A DNA stretch of 12,102 nucleotides from an uncultured Mediterraneibacter sp. (GCA_934418295.1 CAKRWZ010000051.1:1-12102); one strand, 5' to 3'; shown: positions 5,899-12,102, numbered from the stretch's first letter. Notes: generated by a model not told the origin, from the sequence alone. Numbers and translations are program-made.

Positions 5899-8634
5899 TT
5901 ACTCTGTTTCCTTGCCGAGCCGCACCTTTTCCATTTCCCCGGCCATTTCTTCGTCCAGATAATCAAAAAGATAGTTTTTTCCGCCCTTTTTTTGTACCTG
6001 CAGATGTTCTTCCCGGATCAACCGATCAATCCGTTCCACCTCTTTTTTCAATTCCTTGGCAGACAACAGATGACAGCCGGCGCCCCGTATGATCACCTGC
6101 TCCGTTCCGTCGGAAGTGGCTACCGTAACCTTATATTTTTTACCGATTTCATGGGCTGTCTTTTCAATATACTGGTCGGCAGTCTCTGCTTCTTTTGTAT
6201 AGATCACATACAGGTTATGATATTTCTGTACTTCGCCCTCAAAGCCTTCCAATTTATAGGCATCAAAAACCAAGATCAACGTACAATCCACGAAGCCTTG
6301 ATAATTGCCCAGCAGATCCTGCAGCTTTCCTCTGGCTGCATCCAGATTCACCTCTGCCAGCTCCCGCAGCTCTTCCCAGGCAAAAATAATGTTATAACCG
6401 TCCACCAGCAGATACTCTTTTTCATCCGCCTTTTTTGCGGAACTTCCTCGTTTTTTTACAGATTCCGGTTCCGATCCTTTCTTTTTCCCGTAAGAAAACC
6501 GCCTCTGCCGTTCTTTGGGGCGGTAGGCCGCTTCGATCATGCGCTGCAGCTCTTTTTCCTCTTCCCAGGAAAGTTCTGTCACCGGAGCACTCCTTTTTGG
6601 ACGCCGGATGCTCTCCGCCTCCACCCGGTCCGCTTCCTTTTCTTCTTGTTTCTGTAAAACAGACTCCAAGTGCATGTAGTCCTCCACCTGATCCCATTTC
6701 ACCACAAAACCTGCTCCGTGGGCGCAGAAAACAGAATCCGCCGGATTGTCCGTATCCCGCTCCGGATCATACCGGGTCTGTGCCAGCACCTCCTCCGCAT
6801 TGTGGCAAGGCAGATAACTCTTCAACACACAGGAAAGGTGCCCTCTGCCTCTGGTGTAGGCACTGACTTCTCCCTGATAATTTTGCATTTCAAAGACCGG
6901 TGCCATTCCGGTCAGCACCGTCATTTCTCCTTCTGTCACCGGATCGTCAAAGGTTCCGGACATCCGCTGAATGTCCGATAAGGCTCTTCCGGTCTGCTCT
7001 TTCGGGATTTCCAGACGATAGGCATAATAAGGCTCCAGCAGCACACTGTCCGCCTTCATCAGCCCCTGGCGGACCGCGCGGTAGCAGGCCTGACGGAAAT
7101 CACCGCCTTCTGTATGTTTCAAATGTGCTTTTCCTGCCGCCAGCGTAATTTTCATATCGGTGATCGCACTGCCCGTCAATACCCCCGGATGTTCTTTTTC
7201 CGCCAAATGTGTCAGGATCAGTCTTTGCCAGTTCCGGTCCAGCACATCCTCACTGACCGTGGACGCAAACTGCAGGCCGCTCCCCGTTTCACCGGGTTCC
7301 AAAAGCAAATGTACCTCCGCATAATGACGGAGCGGCTCAAAATGTCCCACCCCTTCCGACACATTCCGGATTGTTTCTTTGTACACGATGTTTCCTGTTC
7401 CGAATTCCACCGACAGGTCAAAGCGCTCCCGGATCAGATTTTTCAGAATTTCAGTCTGGATTTCTCCCATCAGCTGGGCATGTATCTCCTGCAGCTTTTC
7501 ATTCCACACCACATGGAGCAAGGGTTCTTCTTCCTCCAACTCTTTCATGCATTCCAGTGCATGATGTATATCCACGTCTTCCGGAAACAAGATTTGGTAG
7601 TTTAACACCGGTTCCAAGATCGGAAGAGAAGAATTTTTCTCAGCGCCAATTCCCTGTCCCGGAAACGTATCAGACAAACCGGTCACTGCACAGACCTCAC
7701 CAGCTTCTGCACTTTGTACTGTTTCATATTTTTCTCCGGAGTAGATCCGGATCTGATCTACTTTTTCTTCCGCCTGTTCGCCCTTTTCTCCGGTATAACG
7801 GATCAGTTCTTTGACCCGCAGCGTTCCCCCTGTCAGTTTCAAATGGGTCAGGCGGTTTCCTTTTTCATCTCTGGAGATTTTGTAAACCTTTGCTCCAAAA
7901 ATTTCCGGATAGGACGGCATTTCCATATAAGCTGACAGTCCATCCAGAAAGAGATCGATCCCTTCCTGTTTCAGAGCTGAACCGAAATAGCAGGGAAACA
8001 GCAGACGCTCCCGGATCAACCGACGGATTTCCCCCGGATCAACCTTTCCTGTCTCCAGATAATCCTCCAAAAGCGGTTCATCACACATGGCCACATTTTC
8101 CAGAAAAACAGCTTTTTCTTTCGCATTTGTCAGATTCGCGGAAAAATCCACACAATTTCCGTCCAGACGCTTCTGCATTTCCGCCAGCAGCTTCTGCCGG
8201 TCTGTCCCCTCCTGATCCATTTTATTCACAAAAAGGAATGCCGGCACCTGATAGCGCTTTAACAAACGCCAAAGGGTTTCCGTATGCCCCTGCACACCAT
8301 CGGCACCGCTGATGACCAGAACGGCATAATCCAACACCTGCAGCGTTCTCTCCATCTCTGCCGAAAAATCCACATGGCCGGGCGTATCCAGTAAACTGAT
8401 CTCCCAGTCATCCAGCCGCAGCATGGCCTGCTTGGAAAAAATCGTGATCCCTCTGGAACGTTCCAATTCATAAGTATCCAAAAAGGCGTCTCCGTGATCC
8501 ACCCGTCCCGCCTTGCGGATATTTCCGCTGCGGTAAAGCAGTGCCTCTGCCAACGTTGTCTTTCCCGCATCTACATGCGCCAGCAACGCAGCGCATATCC
8601 GTTTTTTCTTTCCGCTTTCAGACGTTTCTTTCAT
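5899..8634 (-). CDS. Tet(M)/EF-G-like ribosomal GTPase fused to a YacP/Rae1-like NYN ribonuclease domain
   Basis: A 911-residue protein. Residues 1 to about 657 are a full-length Tet(M)/EF-G-type translational GTPase: G1 AHVDAGKTT (19-27), G2 RGIT (61-64), G3 DTPGH (83-87) with the catalytic His, G4 NKMD (137-140), then domains II-V ending in SVFCAHGAGFVVKW (634-647). A charged, Lys/Arg-rich linker follows (about 658-739). Residues 740 to about 870 are a NYN domain of the YacP type: YLLVDGYNII (D745, N748), LILVFDAYK (D791), TADQYIEK (D820) and TSDGTEQ (D842), so the acidic nuclease positions are kept. In Bacillus, YacP is Rae1, which cuts mRNA in the ribosomal A site. The Tet(M) loop that reaches the tetracycline site (SPV motif around Pro509) is replaced by HLKHTEGGDF (504-513), which argues against classic tetracycline resistance. 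ATG 8634 has AAAGGAGG upstream. It is probably co-transcribed with the CbiZ and Nudix genes. Domain calls are secure; joint function is inference. Confidence 0.92.
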   Translation of the reverse strand: MKETSESGKKKRICAALLAHVDAGKTTLAEALLYRSGNIRKAGRVDHGDAFLDTYELERSRGITIFSKQAMLRLDDWEISLLDTPGHVDFSAEMERTLQVLDYAVLVISGADGVQGHTETLWRLLKRYQVPAFLFVNKMDQEGTDRQKLLAEMQKRLDGNCVDFSANLTNAKEKAVFLENVAMCDEPLLEDYLETGKVDPGEIRRLIRERLLFPCYFGSALKQEGIDLFLDGLSAYMEMPSYPEIFGAKVYKISRDEKGNRLTHLKLTGGTLRVKELIRYTGEKGEQAEEKVDQIRIYSGEKYETVQSAEAGEVCAVTGLSDTFPGQGIGAEKNSSLPILEPVLNYQILFPEDVDIHHALECMKELEEEEPLLHVVWNEKLQEIHAQLMGEIQTEILKNLIRERFDLSVEFGTGNIVYKETIRNVSEGVGHFEPLRHYAEVHLLLEPGETGSGLQFASTVSEDVLDRNWQRLILTHLAEKEHPGVLTGSAITDMKITLAAGKAHLKHTEGGDFRQACYRAVRQGLMKADSVLLEPYYAYRLEIPKEQTGRALSDIQRMSGTFDDPVTEGEMTVLTGMAPVFEMQNYQGEVSAYTRGRGHLSCVLKSYLPCHNAEEVLAQTRYDPERDTDNPADSVFCAHGAGFVVKWDQVEDYMHLESVLQKQEEKEADRVEAESIRRPKRSAPVTELSWEEEKELQRMIEAAYRPKERQRRFSYGKKKGSEPESVKKRGSSAKKADEKEYLLVDGYNIIFAWEELRELAEVNLDAARGKLQDLLGNYQGFVDCTLILVFDAYKLEGFEGEVQKYHNLYVIYTKEAETADQYIEKTAHEIGKKYKVTVATSDGTEQVIIRGAGCHLLSAKELKKEVERIDRLIREEHLQVQKKGGKNYLFDYLDEEMAGEMEKVRLGKETE

Positions 8635-8657
8635 CTTGCCGCCTCCTTTCTTTCAAA

Positions 8658-8690
8658 CTACATCAATACCATCCAAAGCGTGCCCGCCAT
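8658..8690 (-). other. Ten-codon open frame between the cbiZ-like and GTPase-NYN genes
   Basis: ATG at 8690 starts two bases after the CbiZ stop codon and encodes MAGTLWMVLM before a TAG at 8658, 23 nt upstream of the next gene. The same frame, read back into cbiZ, adds RKTLRDLGLI, which gives a hydrophobic tail-like peptide. It has no good ribosome binding site and could only be translated by re-initiation. It may be a coupling peptide, a remnant of a lost membrane protein gene, or chance; I favour chance. Confidence 0.15.
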
Positions 8691-8692
8691 GA

Positions 8693-9814
8693 TCAATCCC
8701 AAGTCTCGCAGCGTTTTACGATCTGTTTAATCAGCTCGGCTTCAAAAGTCTCCATGATCCGCTCCACCGCCTGATCCTTTAAAGCAACTTCTGTCTCTGT
8801 TTCCGTTTTTTCTGTTTTCTTTGCACCCAATACAGCCAGGATCTCATCTGCTGCCGCCAAGATTTCCTCTGCGCTGAGAAGTCCCCAATCCATCTGGTCA
8901 ATGGCGTGGGCAAGAAAAGAGGCGTTGATCACCCATTTGCTTTCTTTTGCCAGCACTTCTGCTGCCGCCTCAAACTCCGGTCTGCCCGGTGCCGTTTCCC
9001 CGTAGATCTCTTTGCATTTCCCATAGATGCCTGCTCTGGTAAGCCCGAATCTGGACATCCGCCGGAATACGTCGTGCTGTTTTTCCGGTCCCATGCCGGA
9101 CTGGCGGTATAACGCTTCCTTTACGGCACCTTTTACCGCTCTTCCGATCAATTCTCCGATCTTACTGTGTTTCCCGGTATCTGTCAGATAATATTCCGAC
9201 TCCATATCCGCAATAATCGCCGTTCCGTCCGTTCCGGAACCTGTCGCCAATCCCCGGGAATAATGGCTCTCTGCCACCAATTCTCCAAGCGCTGCTGTTT
9301 TCGCCTCGGTACATGTCACCAATGCACGTGCCATGGCGCCTTCTGAAAGATCCACATTCACACAGAGCAAAATATTGATGGTGCCAAGACGATATTCCGG
9401 CGCCACACGTCCATCTTCAACCCAGGTCGCCGGATCGCCTACACGTCCGCCATTTACTTCCACTCCGCCGGTCACGATCGCCGTAGCGGAAAGATGCTGA
9501 TAAGTCTCCGTGCGGATCGCCGCCGTCTCCATATGCACCGCCGTCTCCATGCCGGTGGTCGTCTCCAGATCCAGTCCGATCTCCCGAATGGTATTCATCA
9601 TGTGCTCCCGATAGGTGTCACCCTTCATCTCTGCCGAACACCCCGCACCCGGATTGCCGTCGTGATTCAAAATCGTCGTCAGATCTGTATGATATCCGCC
9701 ATTGTACGGTGCCGTGCTGAGCACCCTTCTCTTCCCCCGAAGCTCCAGAACAATATTGTAATCAAAACGATGTACCTCGTCTCCGTTCGGAAAAGCAAAA
9801 ATCTTCATGTCCAT
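8693..9814 (-). CDS. cbiZ: Adenosylcobinamide amidohydrolase (CbiZ family)
   Basis: A 373-residue protein whose residues about 25-235 match the CbiZ family. CbiZ removes the aminopropanol-phosphate side chain from adenosylcobinamide to give adenosylcobyric acid, allowing salvage of incomplete corrinoids. Recognisable blocks are LSTAPYNGGYHTDL (32-45), ATAIVTGGVEVNGGRVGDPATW (110-131), TEAKTAALGELV (169-180), YSRGLATGSGTDGT (185-198) and LTDTGKHSKIGELIG (210-224). A further 135 or so residues, mostly helical with a Lys/Glu/Thr-rich stretch, extend beyond the roughly 220-residue core known from archaea; I cannot assign them. ATG 9814 is preceded by AAAGG. A promoter lies 45-70 bp upstream with a leader of about 36 nt, too short for a cobalamin riboswitch. 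No other cobalamin gene is in the window. It heads the cluster containing the GTPase-NYN fusion. Confidence 0.88.
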   Translation of the reverse strand: MDMKIFAFPNGDEVHRFDYNIVLELRGKRRVLSTAPYNGGYHTDLTTILNHDGNPGAGCSAEMKGDTYREHMMNTIREIGLDLETTTGMETAVHMETAAIRTETYQHLSATAIVTGGVEVNGGRVGDPATWVEDGRVAPEYRLGTINILLCVNVDLSEGAMARALVTCTEAKTAALGELVAESHYSRGLATGSGTDGTAIIADMESEYYLTDTGKHSKIGELIGRAVKGAVKEALYRQSGMGPEKQHDVFRRMSRFGLTRAGIYGKCKEIYGETAPGRPEFEAAAEVLAKESKWVINASFLAHAIDQMDWGLLSAEEILAAADEILAVLGAKKTEKTETETEVALKDQAVERIMETFEAELIKQIVKRCETWD

Positions 9815-9857
9815 TTCCCAGCCTTTCTATATTGCAACGCTTTGTTTTCCGTAAACC

Positions 9858-9886
9858 ATTGTACCACCGAACCCGCTGCAAGTCAT
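9858..9886 (-). promoter_or_regulatory. Extended -10 promoter of the cbiZ-like gene cluster
   Basis: On the minus strand, -10 TACAAT (9863-9858) is directly preceded by TGG, an extended -10. ATGACT (9886-9881) lies 17 bp upstream as a 4-of-6 match to -35. The predicted start is near 9851. Directly upstream, GAAAAT-CCG-ATTTTC (9888-9902) is a perfect 6-bp dyad that could serve as an operator. Confidence 0.6.
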
Positions 9887-9989
9887 GGAAAATCCGATTT
9901 TCTTTCTATGATGTTACTTAAGCAAAATATTTCTTTTTTAATATCTGGAAAAGGAGTCTTTTTGTAACTTTTTCTCAATAATAGACTGT

Positions 9990-10029
9990 GCAAATACGTA
10001 AAATTTGCTTTACTACACAAAAATTTTGT
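9990..10029. repeat. Cluster of small overlapping dyads upstream of the surface protein gene
   Basis: Three short inverted repeats lie in 40 bp: GCAAAT-N7-ATTTGC (9990-10008), GTAAA-N6-TTTAC (9998-10013) and ACAAAA-A-TTTTGT (10017-10029). They sit just upstream of the likely -10 element of the surface protein gene, where regulators would bind. The region is AT-rich, so some symmetry is expected by chance. I see no gene in 9815-10107 apart from these and the two promoters. Confidence 0.35.
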
Positions 10030-10044
10030 TCTAAAATAGATCTG

Positions 10045-10050
10045 TATAAT
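10045..10050 (+). promoter_or_regulatory. -10 element of the surface protein gene
   Basis: A perfect TATAAT lies at 10045-10050, which would start transcription near 10057 and leave a leader of about 50 nt ending in GGAGG. No convincing -35 hexamer is found at 16-18 bp (the sequence there is only T-rich), so an activator may be needed. Confidence 0.55.
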
Positions 10051-10107
10051 ATGTAACCGTATTTTCTCTAAAGGGAGATACAAGTAAAAATTTTTGGAGG
10101 TAACACC

Positions 10108-11970
10108 ATGAAAAAACGTTTCTTAGGTATTGTCATGGCGCTCTGCATGGCTGTTTATTTCTTGCCTGCAATGGCTTTTGCCGCTTCTTTTCCGGCAAAT
10201 CCCATCAAGGTCGATCTAAACGGCGCAGATGTAGACAATGACGATTACGAAATCGACAGTGCCAAGAGTCGTATCATCCTCAAAAAAAGGGATGTTTCCT
10301 ATGAACTCACCGGCACCACAGACAAAAAGATCAGCATTTGGGGCAGTAATAACTCCGCTGATATTGATCAGGCTTTTTATATCCGTCTGAACAATGCGAC
10401 CATTAACGGCGGCATCGTAGTAGAGAACAGCCCGGTCAAACTCGTGCTGGACGTTCCTTCCGGCACAGTCAACACGATCAGCTCCGTATCGGCCAACGAT
10501 CTGACGATCCAAGGTGCAGGTACTCTGAAATCCAATTATGTCAGTGTAACACAGCAGACATCTTATATGCCAAGTGCGCTCCATATCACAGACACCACCA
10601 TACAGGTGCAATGCCGGAAGAACAGATCCTGTGAATGGAACGGCGAATGCGTTCTCTCCGGCAACGCAAATGTTACTTATACCGGAGGAGGCGTCTATGC
10701 ACCTTTACAGGTAGGTGTAAAATTAAGTGTCTCTCATTCCTTAAAATTGCAGGACAACGCAAAGCTTTATTGTCTGCAGGATGATCCAAATGCACCTGCA
10801 TCCGCTTCCGTAAGCGGCTTGGAGATTTTCGGTGCCACGACAACACTTCTGATGGAGGGCAACAGTTACCTGGAAGCAGAAGGAAAAGCCAGCAGCGGCA
10901 AATATGCCGGTTACGGCCTCGTTACTTCCGCCGACGTTACATTAAAAGGAAACGCCGGTATCAAAGCCTCTGCTTATGACGTCGCTGTATGCGTAGGCGG
11001 CTCTCTCACGGTGGAAGGCGGTAAAATCACTGCCGACAGCACAGGCAGCAACGGTATCTATGCAGACAGACAGATTTCCATCTCCAAAGGTGCCGAGATA
11101 GAAGCCAACGGTTACTACCCGGGCTTAATGAGCAGTTTGGATCTCAACATCTCCGACAGCAAAATTACTGCAACATCCACTGCAGATGCTGCCATCTGGT
11201 CCCGCAGCAGTTTACAGATCAAAAACAGTCTTGTAAAAGCAGAAAGCCCGGAAAATACGATCGGAATCGGTGCCCGCGATACCATTACTGTTTCCGGCTC
11301 CTGGATCGAAACCACCGGCGATGAAGCATTCGGCGACAGCATTTCCGACAGCATCCTGTTTAACGGAAACGCCGGAAAAGTCATCGGAAATCCAAGTATT
11401 CCTTACGATGCAACCGTTACAAAAGACATGTCTTTGAACATTCCGGAAAACACTTCTCTGACGGTAACAGAAGGTAAAACTTTTACAAACAACGGCAACA
11501 TCCAGGTAGACGGAACCTTTACAAACGACGGCGGAACCGTGATCTGTACCAGCCATACCGGTGACGAGCCTACCTGCGTCAAAAAATCTGTCTGCAAAAT
11601 CTGCCGGGAAGAGTACGGTGATCTGAATCCGGAGCTTCATGAGAATTTAAAACATGTGGAAGCAAAGGCTGCCACAAAAACCGCTGAAGGCAATATCGAA
11701 TACTGGTACTGTGAAGACTGCGGAAAATATTTCTCAAATGCAGATCTGACAAAGGTCATCACAAAAGAAGATACGGTGATCGCAAAAGTAAAAGAAGATC
11801 CGAAAAAACCAGGCACAAATCAGACGACAAACAAGCCAACCGCCAAGAAAGCAACGGCGAAAAAAGCGGCTGTAACCGGTGACACTGCTTCTTGGTCTCT
11901 CTGGATCGCGCTGTTCCTGATGAGCGGAATCCTGACCGGTTCTGTCTTGATCAAAAAGAAAAGAGCCTAG
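10108..11970 (+). CDS. Secreted beta-helix-like surface protein with C-terminal anchor
   Basis: A 620-residue exported protein, function unknown. Residues 1-25 form a signal peptide (basic MKKR, hydrophobic core, likely cleavage after AFA). Residues about 100-400 carry short beta-strand motifs of the type hydrophobic-x-hydrophobic-x-G/S-x-x-hydrophobic-x-A. From residue 277 they recur every 23 residues (277, 300, 323, 346, 369, then 393), which fits rungs of a parallel beta-helix. Residues 480-560 hold a Cys-rich module common in Lachnospiraceae surface proteins: CKIC (496-499), EYWYCEDCGKYFS (531-543). A Lys/Thr/Pro spacer follows. The end has a TGD motif (590-592), a membrane span (about 597-614) and KKKRA, the layout of a sortase signal, but the usual LPxTG/PxTGD is degenerate (AAVTGD). 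ATG 10108 follows GGAGG with 7-nt spacing. It may bind carbohydrate or host ligands; this is inference. Confidence 0.85.
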   Translation: MKKRFLGIVMALCMAVYFLPAMAFAASFPANPIKVDLNGADVDNDDYEIDSAKSRIILKKRDVSYELTGTTDKKISIWGSNNSADIDQAFYIRLNNATINGGIVVENSPVKLVLDVPSGTVNTISSVSANDLTIQGAGTLKSNYVSVTQQTSYMPSALHITDTTIQVQCRKNRSCEWNGECVLSGNANVTYTGGGVYAPLQVGVKLSVSHSLKLQDNAKLYCLQDDPNAPASASVSGLEIFGATTTLLMEGNSYLEAEGKASSGKYAGYGLVTSADVTLKGNAGIKASAYDVAVCVGGSLTVEGGKITADSTGSNGIYADRQISISKGAEIEANGYYPGLMSSLDLNISDSKITATSTADAAIWSRSSLQIKNSLVKAESPENTIGIGARDTITVSGSWIETTGDEAFGDSISDSILFNGNAGKVIGNPSIPYDATVTKDMSLNIPENTSLTVTEGKTFTNNGNIQVDGTFTNDGGTVICTSHTGDEPTCVKKSVCKICREEYGDLNPELHENLKHVEAKAATKTAEGNIEYWYCEDCGKYFSNADLTKVITKEDTVIAKVKEDPKKPGTNQTTNKPTAKKATAKKAAVTGDTASWSLWIALFLMSGILTGSVLIKKKRA

Positions 11971-11999
11971 TATTCTGGTTTTGAAAAAATTTTAAAGAG

Positions 12000-12033
12000 T
12001 TTCAATCAAACTTCAATCTTCCTCCTGTACAAT
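12000..12033 (+). promoter_or_regulatory. Pho-box-like direct repeats with -10 element
   Basis: TTTCAAT (12000-12006) and CTTCAAT (12011-12017) match at 6 of 7 positions and are separated by the AT-rich 4-mer CAAA, an 11-bp period. Exactly 10 bp later lies TACAAT (12028-12033), a 5-of-6 match to -10. This is the layout of PhoB/PhoP and other OmpR-family activator sites, which replace a -35 element. There is no good -35 hexamer. The start would be near 12040, leaving a leader of about 22 nt for the gene at 12062. The regulator is inferred from geometry only. Confidence 0.4.
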
Positions 12034-12055
12034 CCCGATAGAGTTGTACAGGAGG
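12021..12055 (+). promoter_or_regulatory. Perfect 12-bp inverted repeat containing a ribosome binding site
   Basis: CCTCCTGTACAA (12021-12032) and TTGTACAGGAGG (12044-12055) pair perfectly around an 11-nt loop. The 3' arm includes AGGAGG (12050-12055), spaced 6 nt before ATG 12062, so the left arm is an exact anti-Shine-Dalgarno. In any transcript covering both arms the ribosome binding site would be masked. Only TTTTG follows, so it is at best a weak terminator for the surface protein gene ending at 11970. No other terminator is visible in the intergenic space. Confidence 0.75.
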
Positions 12056-12061
12056 TTTTGT

Positions 12062-12102
12062 ATGCCAAAACAGCAAAACAGCCGATTCCGGCATGAATGG
12101 AA
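12062..12102 (+). CDS. Partial gene start; possible VTC-domain polyphosphate polymerase family protein
   Basis: An open frame begins at ATG 12062 after AGGAGG with 6-nt spacing and runs to the window edge, encoding MPKQQNSRFRHEW. The RFRHEW segment resembles the N-terminus of Firmicutes VTC-domain (polyphosphate polymerase-domain) proteins, which often start with a short tail followed by R-H-E-[WF]-K-Y. With 13 residues the gene call rests mainly on the ribosome binding site; the family call is a guess from pattern memory. The Pho-box-like repeats upstream would suit a phosphate-linked gene, but that is circular support unless the rest of the frame is examined. Confidence 0.5.
   Translation, partial: MPKQQNSRFRHEW

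Noticed and set aside
5326..6657. Long plus-strand open frame opposite the Nudix and GTPase-NYN genes
   Set aside because: Phe/Leu/His-rich translation with no recognisable domain, antisense to real coding sequence, no Shine-Dalgarno.
5899..8634. Classic tetracycline resistance gene on a mobile element
   Set aside because: The Tet(M) antibiotic-contact loop is replaced, the protein has an extra nuclease domain, and no transposase, integrase or conjugation genes flank it.
9815..9960. Cobalamin riboswitch upstream of cbiZ
   Set aside because: The predicted leader is only about 36 nt and I see no B12-box-like conserved core in the upstream sequence.
1..12102. CRISPR array, tRNA, rRNA, insertion sequence ends, prophage genes
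   Set aside because: No regularly spaced repeats of the right size, no cloverleaf or rRNA segments recognised, and no transposase, integrase or phage structural proteins among the open frames.

Overview
The window looks like part of a low-to-mid-GC Firmicutes chromosome, most likely a gut Lachnospiraceae (Clostridium cluster XIVa) species. The reasons are strong AGGAGG-type ribosome binding sites, sigma-A promoters, a diderm-free lipoprotein and cell-wall-anchor style surface protein, and the gene types present. Nothing points to a phage, plasmid, IS element or CRISPR array, and I see no rRNA or tRNA. The taxonomic call is inference from protein style, not from a marker gene.

Layout. Positions 1-119 hold no gene but contain two perfect hairpins whose loops are complementary to each other. 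Minus-strand genes from 3006 down to 120 form a polar amino acid ABC importer operon: substrate-binding lipoprotein, permease, ATPase, then a cytidylate-kinase-like protein. It has a near-consensus promoter (TTGACA-17-TATACT) and an intercistronic hairpin after the binding-protein gene. Upstream lies a minus-strand M19 dipeptidase (4075-3107). Its promoter region is shared with a divergent plus-strand C26 class I glutamine amidotransferase/gamma-glutamyl hydrolase (4160-4858). These genes plausibly work together: peptides and gamma-glutamyl compounds are hydrolysed, and amino acids are imported.

A second minus-strand cluster runs from 9814 down to 4855: a CbiZ-type adenosylcobinamide amidohydrolase, a 911-residue Tet(M)/EF-G-like ribosomal GTPase fused at its C-terminus to a YacP/Rae1-like NYN endoribonuclease domain, and a protein with two Nudix domains. 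The Nudix gene ends in a 4-nt tail-to-tail overlap with the amidotransferase gene. The GTPase-NYN fusion is the most interesting object in the window. It joins a factor family that binds the ribosomal A site to a nuclease family whose Bacillus member cuts mRNA at the A site.

The right end carries a secreted, parallel beta-helix-like surface protein (10108-11970) with a strict 23-residue repeat and a degenerate C-terminal sorting signal. After it come a pair of 7-bp direct repeats placed like a Pho box, a -10 element, and a perfect 12-bp inverted repeat that contains the ribosome binding site of the last, partial gene (from 12062). That gene's first 13 residues resemble the start of VTC-type polyphosphate polymerase-domain proteins.
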